This document shows positions 42,940 to 51,726 of a DNA stretch of 64,000 nucleotides, one piece after another. Source of the DNA: Mesorhizobium loti R88b (GTDB lineage Bacteria; Pseudomonadota; Alphaproteobacteria; Rhizobiales; Rhizobiaceae); contig NZ_CP033367.1 in NCBI RefSeq assembly GCF_013170845.1, positions 868,001 through 932,000 on the forward strand. Direction: 5' to 3'. Each line of letters opens with the position of its first letter. Position 1 is the first letter of the stretch. The notes below the pieces were generated by a model, which saw only the letters and a program-made list of their open reading frames with translations, did no database searches and was not told the origin of the DNA. The position numbers were made by a program, and so were the translations under genes.

Positions 42940-44682
42940 CTATCTCTTTGTTGAAGTATGATCTTGTCCCGAAAACCGGGTCCCACTTTTAGGGATCATA
43001 CTTTGAGGCGCCGTGGCGTGGCCACCGTCCTGCGCAAGATAAGCATGCAGTGCCGCGACCACCTGGGCACCCTCGCCGACGGCCGCCGCAACGCGCTTGA
43101 CCGAGCCGCAACGCACGTCGCCAATGGCGAACACGCCGCTGCGGCTGGTTTCCATCAAGCCGTGCTCCGCTCCCAGCTCCGATCCGGTGCGGACGAAACC
43201 CTTGGCGTCGAGCGCCACATTGCAGTGCGCCAGCCAGTCGGTGTTCGGGTCGGCGCCGATGAACAGGAAGAGGTGGCGGATCGAGCGCGTCGTTTCTTCG
43301 CCGCTGACGCGGTTGCGCCAGCGGACCGTGGCAAGATTGCCCTCCTCGCCCTCCAGCGCCTCGATTTCGGTTTGGGTCAGCACCTCGATGTTGGGTTGCG
43401 CCCTGATGCGCTCAACGAGGTAGCGCGACATGGTTGCATCGAGGCTGCCGCCGCGCGCCAGCAGCGCCACCTTGCGCGCGTGGCTGGCCAGGTAGACCGC
43501 CGCCTGCCCAGCCGAATTGCCGGCACCGACCAGCGCCACCTCCTGCCCCGCGCAAAGCCGCCCTTCGATGGGCGAGGCCCAATAATGCACCGACGTTCCC
43601 TCGAACTGCGACAGATTGGCGACATCGAGACGCCGATAGCGCGCGCCACTGGCGATCACCACGCTGCGCGTGCGCACCGTCTCGCCGTCGCCGACATCGA
43701 GCAAATAACGCGCGCCTGAATTGTCGGTCGCGGCACTCAACAGCTTCGCCTCGTCCGGGATCACCATTTCGACGCCGAATTTCTGCGCCTGGTTGTAGGC
43801 GCGCGCCATCAGAGCCATGCCGGTAATGCCGGTGGGAAAGCCGAGATAGTTCTCGATACGCGCGGAGGCGCCCGCCTGCCCGCCAAAGGCACGGCAATCG
43901 AGCACGATGGTCGACAGGCCTTCGGAGGCCGCATAGACCGCCGCCGCCAGTCCGGCCGGCCCGGCGCCGACGATGGCAACGTCATACAGTGTATCGGCAT
44001 CGATCGGCCTGAGCAGGCCGATGCAGCGGGCGAGGTCCTTCTCGCTCGGGTTCATCAGCAGCCTGCCGTTCGGGCACAGCACGACGGGCAGATGATGAGG
44101 ATCGACGTCGAAGCGTTCGACCAGGGTTTTCGCGCAAGGGTCGCTGCCGGAATCGAGCACACGGTGCGGCTGGCCGCTGCGGGCCAAGAAACCTTGCAGC
44201 CGCAGCACGTCGCCATTGCCTGATGGTCCGATGATGATCGGCCCGCTGGTGGCGCTTTCCAGGAGCCCGACGCGGCGCAGGATCAGCGCCCGCATGATGC
44301 GCTCGCCGAGATTGGCCTCCTGCACCATCAGGTCGCGCACGCGCTGCGAAGGGATGACGAAGGCCTCGACCGGCTCGGCGGCCTCGGCATTGACCAGCGA
44401 GGGCCGAGCCGAAAGCTGCGCCAGTTCGCCGACGAAGCTGCCCGGACCATGGGTGACGATCGTCTCGCGCCGCCCCAGTCCGCCATCCTGGGTTATATCC
44501 ACCGTGCCCGACAGGACGACGATCAGGCCGGGCGCGACATCGCCCGCCCTGATGATGTGCTCGCCGGCGGCATAGGCGCTGGCGTCGCCGAACCGGCGCA
44601 TGTGGTCGATGTCAGCCTCGGTCAGCGTCGGGAAGGCCTGGTCGCGACGGGCGCCGAAGATTGCGGTGGAGGATTGAGACAT
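42940..44682 (-). CDS. cNMP-binding-domain flavoprotein, thioredoxin-reductase-like but without the CxxC
   Basis: A 580-aa protein. Residues about 20-150 form a CRP-type cyclic-nucleotide domain (GEHIIRAGDVAPGLIVVLSGTVDI; GSFVGELAQLSARPSLV). Residues about 165-240 are thioredoxin-like (GFLARSGQPHRVLD; VLCPNGRLLMNPS). Residues about 250-560 are a two-nucleotide-site pyridine flavoprotein (DVAIVGAGPAGLAAAVYAASEGLSTIVLD; ALVGAGNSAGQAAVYLASHA; VFAIGDVR). The usual CATCDG redox motif is replaced by HYWASPIEG, so it may reduce something other than thioredoxin. The last about 20 residues are encoded by a palindromic repeat. Confidence 0.88.
   Translation of the reverse strand: MSQSSTAIFGARRDQAFPTLTEADIDHMRRFGDASAYAAGEHIIRAGDVAPGLIVVLSGTVDITQDGGLGRRETIVTHGPGSFVGELAQLSARPSLVNAEAAEPVEAFVIPSQRVRDLMVQEANLGERIMRALILRRVGLLESATSGPIIIGPSGNGDVLRLQGFLARSGQPHRVLDSGSDPCAKTLVERFDVDPHHLPVVLCPNGRLLMNPSEKDLARCIGLLRPIDADTLYDVAIVGAGPAGLAAAVYAASEGLSTIVLDCRAFGGQAGASARIENYLGFPTGITGMALMARAYNQAQKFGVEMVIPDEAKLLSAATDNSGARYLLDVGDGETVRTRSVVIASGARYRRLDVANLSQFEGTSVHYWASPIEGRLCAGQEVALVGAGNSAGQAAVYLASHARKVALLARGGSLDATMSRYLVERIRAQPNIEVLTQTEIEALEGEEGNLATVRWRNRVSGEETTRSIRHLFLFIGADPNTDWLAHCNVALDAKGFVRTGSELGAEHGLMETSRSGVFAIGDVRCGSVKRVAAAVGEGAQVVAALHAYLAQDGGHATAPQSMIPKSGTRFSGQDHTSTKR
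42954..43003. repeat. Palindromic element inside the 3' end of the flavoprotein gene
   Basis: Arms AAGTATGATC and GATCATACTT enclose TCCCGAAAACCGGG and CCCACTTTTAGGGA, the same plan as the other GGTTTT-core elements. It lies in coding sequence and encodes the protein's C-terminal tail just before the TAG at 42940. Confidence 0.8.
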
Positions 44683-44995
44683 GGCTGTGAGCGTAGCGAA
44701 GCCGTGGCTCGGTTTGAAGCGGTTTGTTCAGTGCCTAGCCGGGAGAATGGTTCGGCGGCCCTGCTACCGGCCCATGTCCTTGTGTTGTGTCGAGGAATCC
44801 AGCCGGAATCCAGCCCAGGAATACTGAGCTGATGTCTTGAGCTCTTTGAGATGCTGGCCGCAAACCATGTTTGGCGAAATCACCCAGCAGATGCGATCAG
44901 GTGGATTCTGGTATTTGAGCGCTCCTTTCGAGCCCGGCCTTGAAAGCGTCATCAACGCTTGCGATAAACGCATTGGGTTGTTTTGGGGCTTCCCG
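44683..44995. other. Intergenic region between the flavoprotein and the CHASE2 locus
   Basis: About 313 bases with no gene. It contains GGAATCCAGCC twice in tandem (about 44794-44815). It should hold divergent promoters. Nothing else is evident. Confidence 0.4.
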
Positions 44996-45136
44996 ATGAA
45001 GAATACTCGGCTTGCCGCCTTTGTCGCGCTGCTGGTGGGCAGCGGTGAGCGCCGGGCATGTCAGCAGGCAATTCAAGACGCACATGCCAGAGCCGCCGGC
45101 CCTTTGGGGCGGCTTGGCGTCAGTCGAGGGCAATAG
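44996..45136 (+). CDS. Possible small secreted peptide (46 aa) before the CHASE2 gene
   Basis: A short frame with a signal-peptide-like start (MKNTRLAAFVALLVGSG) and a polar remainder. Its TAG directly abuts the ATG of the CHASE2 gene. GGGG lies about 9 bases before the ATG. It could be a leader peptide or the remnant of a frameshifted gene, since the signal sequence is followed by a non-typical tail. Weak support. Confidence 0.3.
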   Translation: MKNTRLAAFVALLVGSGERRACQQAIQDAHARAAGPLGRLGVSRGQ

Positions 45137-46699
45137 ATGGCCGGCACGCCTGTTCCAGACTCGAGTACCGAGGACGGAACGGAAGTCGTGTCTTCGGGAG
45201 TGCGGTTCGCGTATTGGAAAGGCCTCATCAAGGCATTTGCGATCGAATGGGCCTTGCTTTGCGTATTGGCGCTGATCGTGGCGCTGCTGATGAACCTGTT
45301 TCGGCATACCGATACGGTTCAATCGCTTGATCGCGGCACGTCGGATCTCATCATGCGCCGCCTGGCGCGAGAAACCTTGGCTGGTCCCGCCTCCAACCGG
45401 TTTGTGTTCGTGGACATCGGCGAAGCGAGCTGTCACCTCTGGGCTCAGAAACTGAATGAGCCTTGTTCGGCGGGTTTTTCGACACCACGCGGGGAACTCG
45501 CCGACCTGGTGAGTTCGCTGCTCTCAGCCAATTCCGGTCGCAAGGCAATGCGGCTGGTTTTGCTCGATATAGAACTGGCGCCGCAACCGGCGGGCGCGAA
45601 CGGTGCCGACCAGCAGCTTTGCGGCCAAGTCTACATGCTGGCCAACCGTGTACCGGTCGTCGCGGTTCGCCCGTCAATTCCCGAGGCCGTCGGTACGGCA
45701 AAACCGATTGTGCGTGCCTATCCATCGATACTGGACGGATCCGCCTGCGGTGCCGCTGTTGCCTCGCATGCGCCACCCAACCTCTGGTTCGGCTCGCCGC
45801 TTCTCAGCCCTGACACCGACAACGTAATTCGCTCGGTCTACAAGTGGAACATGGTCCAGACGATAAAGCCCGAACCAGAGCAACGACTGGCAGGGATGGG
45901 CCTTCTCGGAGCGGCGCTGTTGGACGGCAGGGTCGATCCCGGCGTTCTGGCTTGCCTTTTTCCCGCATCGCACGCCAAGCCCGAGGACTGTCCGAAGGGC
46001 GGGCTGACGATCGGTGGGCACACTTACGAGCCGGGTACGGACGAAGCTGATGCAAAGGCGCGAATTGTTTTTTCGTTGCCCTGGGGCGGGGGTATTCCGA
46101 ACGCCCAGTCTTTTGGCTACGCACCATACGCTCTTCAGATTGTCGAGGCGGCCGAACTTCGGCAGCGGCTGGAGGAAAATCCCTCGCTGATCGACGGGGC
46201 GACGGTCATCATCGGGGGCAGCTATCTGGCGTCCGGCGATGTTCGGTCGGTACCCCTGGAAAGCCGCATGCCTGGAGCCATGATCCATGCCAACGCGGTT
46301 CGCGCTTTCACTGAGGGGCTTCTGGTGGAGGAACACGACGGCTGGGGCTGGGAGCTGATTTTGATCGGCATCGCCAGCGTCATCGGTGCTGTCTGTCACA
46401 TTGCCGGGCACAGGCTGGCGGGCCGCGTCGGAAAGCCCCTCGCCCACGTCCTGAATATCTCCTTTGCCATGGTGTCGATCGTCTTGACGGTAATCGTGAT
46501 ATTTTCAATCGGAACGTGGCATGCCTTTTCCAGCCTGTCGCAGTCGGGGATTGCCATCGGCGTGCTGTCGCCCGTGCTTGCGGTGACAATCGAAGGCATG
46601 TCTTCGGTGCTGCACGCCATTCGCGAGGCGATCACGGAGGCGTTGCTCTGGGCGCGGAGGAGCCTTGCGCCGGGCCAGGGAGGTCATGATGGACATTGA
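45137..46699 (+). CDS. CHASE2-domain membrane protein without output domain
   Basis: A 520-aa protein. One membrane helix (ALLCVLALIVALLMNLF, residues about 40-56) leads into an extracytoplasmic CHASE2 domain (about 65-400; FVFVDIGEASCHLW, LVLLDIELAPQ, VIIGGSYLASGDVRSVPLESRMPGAMIHANAV). Three membrane helices follow (LILIGIASVIGAV; ISFAMVSIVLTVIVIFSI; IAIGVLSPVLAV). CHASE2 proteins normally carry a cyclase or kinase domain after these helices; here only about 25 residues remain. The output may come from a partner. The next gene overlaps by 11 bases. Confidence 0.88.
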   Translation: MAGTPVPDSSTEDGTEVVSSGVRFAYWKGLIKAFAIEWALLCVLALIVALLMNLFRHTDTVQSLDRGTSDLIMRRLARETLAGPASNRFVFVDIGEASCHLWAQKLNEPCSAGFSTPRGELADLVSSLLSANSGRKAMRLVLLDIELAPQPAGANGADQQLCGQVYMLANRVPVVAVRPSIPEAVGTAKPIVRAYPSILDGSACGAAVASHAPPNLWFGSPLLSPDTDNVIRSVYKWNMVQTIKPEPEQRLAGMGLLGAALLDGRVDPGVLACLFPASHAKPEDCPKGGLTIGGHTYEPGTDEADAKARIVFSLPWGGGIPNAQSFGYAPYALQIVEAAELRQRLEENPSLIDGATVIIGGSYLASGDVRSVPLESRMPGAMIHANAVRAFTEGLLVEEHDGWGWELILIGIASVIGAVCHIAGHRLAGRVGKPLAHVLNISFAMVSIVLTVIVIFSIGTWHAFSSLSQSGIAIGVLSPVLAVTIEGMSSVLHAIREAITEALLWARRSLAPGQGGHDGH

Positions 46700-47675
46700 T
46701 CCGGTTGGGCACTTGTGCCGCAGGGCAAAACAGGACCCGCAAGGACTTCGGTTCACCACCCTTTGCGCGGCAGGGGCGCTTGTGCTGACGATCATCGCGC
46801 CCGACCGCGCGGCGCTGGCGCAAGATACCGCTTCCGGGTTTTGCGACCTGACCGACAAATCGCGCGCGCTGGTCCGGAAGGTCGAACGGCAGCAGGGGGC
46901 CGAGCCCTGGCTGAGTGTTGAACGCGGTTCCGACATCCAGGCGGTCGCGGCGGGATGTTTCCTGCAATCCGGTGACATCGTCAGGCCCGGCGCCGGCATG
47001 AGCGCCGAGATCCAGATGCCCGACAACAGTTCGCAGCCAGTCGCTTTTCCTGCCGTGATCAAAATCCCGGAGGTACCAGCGCCATCCGAATTTGGCCGGC
47101 TCCTGGCCTTTTTTGGCGAGTTCATAGGCCAGGACTGGCAATCCGCGCGCGACGACGCCGCTGCGGTCATAGGCGACACGCGCAGCGGCGATCCGTCGAC
47201 CTATCTTGTCATGCCAGGCGGTCATGACATCGGGCATCAATCGGTCGATGGCAGCCATCCGCTTTATCTGCGTTGGGCCGGAAGTGCCCCGCCCTATGCG
47301 GTCTCCATCCTTCGGCTCCCGGATGATACGGATACGCCGGAAATCTCGGTGACGACGAGCGAACTGCACACCGAACTTGATCTGTCCCAGCTGCCGGCGG
47401 GCGAATATTCGCTTAACGTCAAGGGGCGCAACAGGCTGGAGCTTACCTTGCCCTTCGCGGTCGTGAAGCATGCCGACGTGCCGGCCTTTAAAAGCGGCGC
47501 CGCGGATCTCGCGGCAAGTCCGGAATACAGGATCGAGCAGGCAATTTTCCTGCTCCGCCGGCCCGACACCAGCTGGCGTGTGGAAGCGATTTCGCAACTC
47601 CTGGCGCTTTCCACCGAGGGCAACTTCTTCGCAAAGGCGCTGGTCGGCGTGGAGAACACGGTTAAAAAACCTTAG
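46689..47675 (+). CDS. Secreted protein cotranscribed with the CHASE2 gene
   Basis: A 328-aa protein with an N-terminal membrane/signal segment (FTTLCAAGALVLTIIAPDRAALAQ). The region after it (WLSVERGSDIQAVAAGCFLQSGDIVRPGAGMSAEIQMPD) recalls a FecR-type beta fold. The rest is beta-rich (VSILRLPDD; LPAGEYSLNVKGRN) and may carry an Ig-like part, with a helical end. The start at 46689 follows GGAGG by five bases. Overlap with the CHASE2 gene suggests they work together in the periplasm. FecR-like is a weak assignment. Confidence 0.7.
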   Translation: MDIDPVGHLCRRAKQDPQGLRFTTLCAAGALVLTIIAPDRAALAQDTASGFCDLTDKSRALVRKVERQQGAEPWLSVERGSDIQAVAAGCFLQSGDIVRPGAGMSAEIQMPDNSSQPVAFPAVIKIPEVPAPSEFGRLLAFFGEFIGQDWQSARDDAAAVIGDTRSGDPSTYLVMPGGHDIGHQSVDGSHPLYLRWAGSAPPYAVSILRLPDDTDTPEISVTTSELHTELDLSQLPAGEYSLNVKGRNRLELTLPFAVVKHADVPAFKSGAADLAASPEYRIEQAIFLLRRPDTSWRVEAISQLLALSTEGNFFAKALVGVENTVKKP

Positions 47676-47831
47676 GAACCAAATGTTCCTCTGTTGGGGC
47701 TCGGGTGGCGAAAGGCAGTACTCTAAAACCCGTAGGCGATCACAAGTCGGCGAAAGGAGTACCGTTGTGAATGCCAATTCCATCGCCGTAGGGTAAGCTG
47801 TTGCTGGGTGGTTGGTGCATTGGGGGAAGAT

Positions 47832-48881
47832 TTGACACATACGAGAGTAGCTGGACGGCTGTCCCGGCGTCGCCTTCTGGCCGTTGGGGCGGGGTTGCTG
47901 ATGGTTCCAGCCATTGGCCGGACGCAAGCGCTCGACGGGCGCAGGATTTCGTTTCTGATCGGCAATGAGGGAGCCGGCGGCTATGAAGCCTATGCGCGAC
48001 TGTTCGCAAAACATCTGGCGCTTGCGCTTCCCAGCGCGCGGCTGACGGTCGAGGTTGTCCCGACCGCCGACGGCAGGCTTGCCGCAAAGCGCATAGCGGA
48101 GGCCGCACCGGGCGATCTGACCATTGGATTGTTCGAGAGTGCGTTGCTCAATTCGGAGATCGAGAAGGATGACCCCTCGACCATAAGTCTTGCCGCCTTC
48201 AAGTGGATCGGCAAGATGGCGGTCGATGAGCGGATCCTGATCGCAAGCGCGCGAAGCGGCATCAAATCGATCAAGGCGCTGTCGGAGCGGACGGAGCCGG
48301 CGATCTTCCCGGCAAGCACCATTGTTTCGCGCAGCGCGTCGGAATGCTTCATGCTCAATGCGCTGCTTGGCCTGCCGATGAAGCCTGTGCCCGGCTATGA
48401 CGGAGCGCAACGCAGCCTCGCCTTTCTCAGTGGCGAAGGTCAGGTAATCGTTGGGTCCTACCCCAGCCAATCGAAGATGATCGATAGCGGCGACGCCGTC
48501 GTGCTGCTGCGCCTCAATACGGTGCCGAACCCTTCGGTGCCGGCATCCGTGCCTCTGCTCAAGGATATTGCGCCGGCCAATTTCGCCGACCTCGTCGAGA
48601 TGATCGAGCTGTCGAACAATCTCGGCCGCTGGATCGCATCGCCTCCGTCCATTGCCGATGCCGACCTGGCAATCCTGCGCGCGTCTTTCGACAAGGTGGT
48701 TGCCTCCCCTGAATTTCTGGCCGAGGCCAAGACGTTGCGACTGAAGATCGACGCGATGGCCGGTGCGGCGGTTCAGGAAAAGATAACGGCGCTGCTTTCG
48801 CGCAAGCAGGCATTGCGCGGCAGCCTGGTCGCCGCGCTCGATTGCGGCCGCCGACGCGCGGACGGTGACCGGTCCTGTTGA
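47832..48881 (+). CDS. Tat-exported TctC-like tricarboxylate-binding protein
   Basis: A 349-aa periplasmic protein with a Tat-type signal (LSRRRLLAVGAGLLMVPAIGRTQA). It continues with a solute-binding fold, including GEGQVIVGSYPSQSKMI and ADLAILRASFDKVVASPEFLAEAKTL, as in tripartite tricarboxylate transporter receptors (TctC). It lies 51 bases before the TctA-TctB gene, so it is the binding component of that transporter. I chose the TTG at 47832 because GGGGGA lies just before it; a GTG at 47808 is an alternative. Confidence 0.72.
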   Translation: MTHTRVAGRLSRRRLLAVGAGLLMVPAIGRTQALDGRRISFLIGNEGAGGYEAYARLFAKHLALALPSARLTVEVVPTADGRLAAKRIAEAAPGDLTIGLFESALLNSEIEKDDPSTISLAAFKWIGKMAVDERILIASARSGIKSIKALSERTEPAIFPASTIVSRSASECFMLNALLGLPMKPVPGYDGAQRSLAFLSGEGQVIVGSYPSQSKMIDSGDAVVLLRLNTVPNPSVPASVPLLKDIAPANFADLVEMIELSNNLGRWIASPPSIADADLAILRASFDKVVASPEFLAEAKTLRLKIDAMAGAAVQEKITALLSRKQALRGSLVAALDCGRRRADGDRSC

Positions 48882-48932
48882 ACCCACGACGCATCCTTCC
48901 CGCCATAGAGGCCAGGAACCGGGAATGACCGC

Positions 48933-50825
48933 TTGATTCTCAGCGCCTTACAAAGCCTGTTCAGCCTCCATCTGCTGCCGGCGGTGCTGCTTGGCGTGAG
49001 CCTTGGCTTCGTCGCCGGCATCGTGCCCGGCATTGGCGGCAGGATCGGGCTGCTTCTGGCTTTGCCGCTGGCGCTGCTGTTCGATCCTGTTGGCGGCGCC
49101 GTGTTCCTGATCGCGCTGCATGCCGTCGTCCACACGTCCGGCTCGATCACCCCTATCGCCTACGGCCTGCCCACCTCGGCTTCGGAGGCCGCGACCGCGC
49201 TTGACGGTTTCCAGCTGCAGCGCCAGGGAAAGGGCGCCGAAGCCCTTGGCGCCAGCCTGTCCGCGTCATCGGTCGGCGGCGTGCTTGGCGCCTTGGTGTT
49301 CATGGCCGCCGCACCCGTGGTGCGCCCGATCGTCGGCAGCCTCGGTGCGCCGGAATTCCTGGTGCTCTCGCTGCTTGGGCTGGCGCTTGTCTCCTCATTG
49401 TCCGACCGGCAGCCGAGCGCCGGGCTGGCCGTTGCCGCGCTCGGCGTTCTCGCCTCCACCGTCGGTATCGACGCGCTTACCGCGCAAGCCCGGTTCACCT
49501 TCGGCCGGCTCGAACTTTGGGACGGCCTCGATACGATCGCGGTAGTCGGCGGCCTGTTCGTCATTCCCGAAATGCTGGCGCTTGCCGGCGGGAAGGACGA
49601 CAAAAGACTGCCGGCGACGATCGCCGAACTGCCCCGAATGCTTTCGGGCATGGCGGAAGCGTTCCGGCACAAGATGATCATGCTGCGATCGACGGTAATC
49701 GGCATCATCGTCGGTATAATGCCTGGTGCCGGATCCAGCATCGCGGTGTGGATCGCCTATGCCGATGCGTCGGCACGAAACAAAGGCGATGTGCCGTTCG
49801 GCGAGGGCGCGATCGCCGGCGTGGTGGCGCCGGAGGCCGCGAACAACGCCAAGGAGGGCGGCGCGCTGATCCCGACGATCTTCCTCGGCATTCCCGGCAG
49901 CTCCAGCATGGCGATCCTGCTCGGCGGCTTCGCCATGCTCGGCCTCGATGTCGGGCCGACGATGCTGACGACGCAATTGCCGACGGCGATGACTTTTGCC
50001 TGGACCGTCATCCTCGCCAACCTGCTTACCATCCCGCTGTTCCTGCTGGTCGTGCCCCATCTGGTGCGCTTTACCGGGCTAAGGCCCAAGGCGATCGCTG
50101 CCTTCGCGCTGGTCGCCGTCGTTACCGCGGCACTGGGCACGGCGACGGACGTATTCGATCCACTGCAGTTTGCCGCAGGCGGCGTGCTCGGTGTGGCGCT
50201 CTATCTTGCAGGGCTGCCGCGCGCGCCTTTCCTGCTCGGCTTCGTCATGGGGCCGATGGTGGAAAACTCGCTGTCGAAAACCATGCAGGTCTTCGGCCCG
50301 GAGGCGATCTTGCGGCCGGGTGTGCTGATCCTGGGCGCCGCGCTGCTGGTGGTGCTGTGGCGCCTGAGGCGCCCGCAGGAGGGCGTGGCGACCGCAACGA
50401 AGCGCTCTCGGGAGGTCGCTTTCATTGTGTTGGGCGCCATGGCGCTGCTCGGGCTCTGCGCCATTGCCGACGCTGGCCATTTCACCGCGAGTTCGAAGAT
50501 CGCGCCAATTGCGTCGGCCCTGATCCTGATAGGCGCATCGCTGTTCACAGTGTTGCGTATCCGGCGTGAACCGCCGGCGCCGGCGCCATCGATGTCGTTG
50601 CCGATGGGTCTTGCCTTCGCGCTGCTTGTCGCGGCCGCCCCGCTCCTCGGGCTGATGCCGGCTTCGATGGGCTTCCTCTTGCTGGCACGCAAGACCTTCG
50701 CGGAGCGCTGGACATGGATGCCGGCGGTCCTGATCGCCGTCGGCCTCTTCCAGGTTCTGATGGTCGAAGGGTTGATAGGCACGCCGCTGCGGTTCGGGGT
50801 TTTTGGAACCGGGCTGTTCCGCTGA
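48933..50825 (+). CDS. Tripartite tricarboxylate transporter permease, TctA-TctB fusion
   Basis: A 630-aa membrane protein. Residues 1 to about 490 match TctA: FVAGIVPGIGGRIGLLLALP, ITPIAYGLPTSASEAATALDGFQL, APEAANNAKEGGALIPTIFLGIPGSSSMAILLGG and FVMGPMVENSLSKTM. Residues about 500-630 have four further hydrophobic segments consistent with the small TctB subunit. A natural fusion of the two membrane subunits would leave TctC as the only other part. The start is a TTG at 48933; an in-frame stop lies 27 bases upstream and no other start exists. Confidence 0.85.
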   Translation: MILSALQSLFSLHLLPAVLLGVSLGFVAGIVPGIGGRIGLLLALPLALLFDPVGGAVFLIALHAVVHTSGSITPIAYGLPTSASEAATALDGFQLQRQGKGAEALGASLSASSVGGVLGALVFMAAAPVVRPIVGSLGAPEFLVLSLLGLALVSSLSDRQPSAGLAVAALGVLASTVGIDALTAQARFTFGRLELWDGLDTIAVVGGLFVIPEMLALAGGKDDKRLPATIAELPRMLSGMAEAFRHKMIMLRSTVIGIIVGIMPGAGSSIAVWIAYADASARNKGDVPFGEGAIAGVVAPEAANNAKEGGALIPTIFLGIPGSSSMAILLGGFAMLGLDVGPTMLTTQLPTAMTFAWTVILANLLTIPLFLLVVPHLVRFTGLRPKAIAAFALVAVVTAALGTATDVFDPLQFAAGGVLGVALYLAGLPRAPFLLGFVMGPMVENSLSKTMQVFGPEAILRPGVLILGAALLVVLWRLRRPQEGVATATKRSREVAFIVLGAMALLGLCAIADAGHFTASSKIAPIASALILIGASLFTVLRIRREPPAPAPSMSLPMGLAFALLVAAAPLLGLMPASMGFLLLARKTFAERWTWMPAVLIAVGLFQVLMVEGLIGTPLRFGVFGTGLFR

Positions 50826-50829
50826 GCGA

Positions 50830-51726
50830 TCAGCCCGGCGCCCTGAGCACCGCCAGCACGCGTTTGCGCATGAAGCGCGGACGTCCGTCGCCGCCGATCT
50901 CACGGACGATCTCGTCGAAACGGACAAGCGGCAGCGGCCCATTTTCGAGCATTGTTTTCAGATCGTCGGCGGTCCTGAACTCGCCGGCGCGGCCTTCATG
51001 ATCGCGCACCGAGCGATCGAGCCGGACCATGATCGCTGCGCGGCCTTCCGCGACATCAATCTCTCCTTGTGCGGTCATAGCAGCGAAACGCTCGTTGCGA
51101 GCGCCGCGGGTGGCAAGGTCGGCTTCCGACTCCTCGCTGGAGGCCGATTTGATGCGGTTTGAAAAGACAATCGAGCCGCCGGGCTTCAACCACGAACCCA
51201 ACTCCTGAAGCACGGCCGGCTGCAAGCGGCTGTCTATGAAGCGGAAGACGCTGTGCATGACAACGATGTCGGCCGGAAACTTCCTGCCCGGCGCGGTCAG
51301 GTCGACCGCCGCATAGTCGAAATCGAGGCCATGTTCATCCGCGAAATGCTCGCACAGGAGCAGCGGCGTTGGACAAAGGTCCAGCACCGTGAAGCGGCAC
51401 CGCCGCAGCGCTTCGTCTCCAAGCAAGGCTACGGCGTGTGCCACCGTGGCCAGCACGCCGGTATCGGCCGAGCCGGCGATGACGATGTCGAGGCGCGATT
51501 GGCGCGACAGGCCACGCCCGACGATATCTGAGATGACGGCCACCAGCTCAGGGCGATCCAGGTCTATGCCGAAGCGTTCACCGGTCGTGCGATGCGCGAC
51601 GCTGCGTATGTGGTAGTCGGCGCAGTCGGCGCAGTGGCTGGGTGCTATCTTGAGCACCCGTTGAAGATTGCCCGGCAGATCCTCGCCATAGGTGACGGGA
51701 TCGGCAAGCGTGCTGGTTGCTGACAC
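50830..51726 (-). CDS. SAM-dependent methyltransferase-like protein
   Basis: A 298-aa protein. The centre has a Rossmann-like series LDIVIAGSADTGVLATVAHAVALLG, FTVLDLCPTPLLLCEHFADEHG, DYAAVDLTAP, DIVVMHSVFRFI and LGSWLKPGGSIVFSNRI, in the order of a class I methyltransferase. The GTG start shares one base with the stop of the ATP-grasp gene upstream (TAGTG), and AAGGAAG precedes it. The acceptor is unknown. It is probably the last step of a small ligase-methyltransferase pathway. Confidence 0.7.
   Translation of the reverse strand: MSATSTLADPVTYGEDLPGNLQRVLKIAPSHCADCADYHIRSVAHRTTGERFGIDLDRPELVAVISDIVGRGLSRQSRLDIVIAGSADTGVLATVAHAVALLGDEALRRCRFTVLDLCPTPLLLCEHFADEHGLDFDYAAVDLTAPGRKFPADIVVMHSVFRFIDSRLQPAVLQELGSWLKPGGSIVFSNRIKSASSEESEADLATRGARNERFAAMTAQGEIDVAEGRAAIMVRLDRSVRDHEGRAGEFRTADDLKTMLENGPLPLVRFDEIVREIGGDGRPRFMRKRVLAVLRAPG

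Noticed and set aside
46632..48887. A 751-codon minus-strand open frame
   Set aside because: It is antisense to the secreted partner and TctC-like genes, which have signal peptides and ribosome-binding sites.
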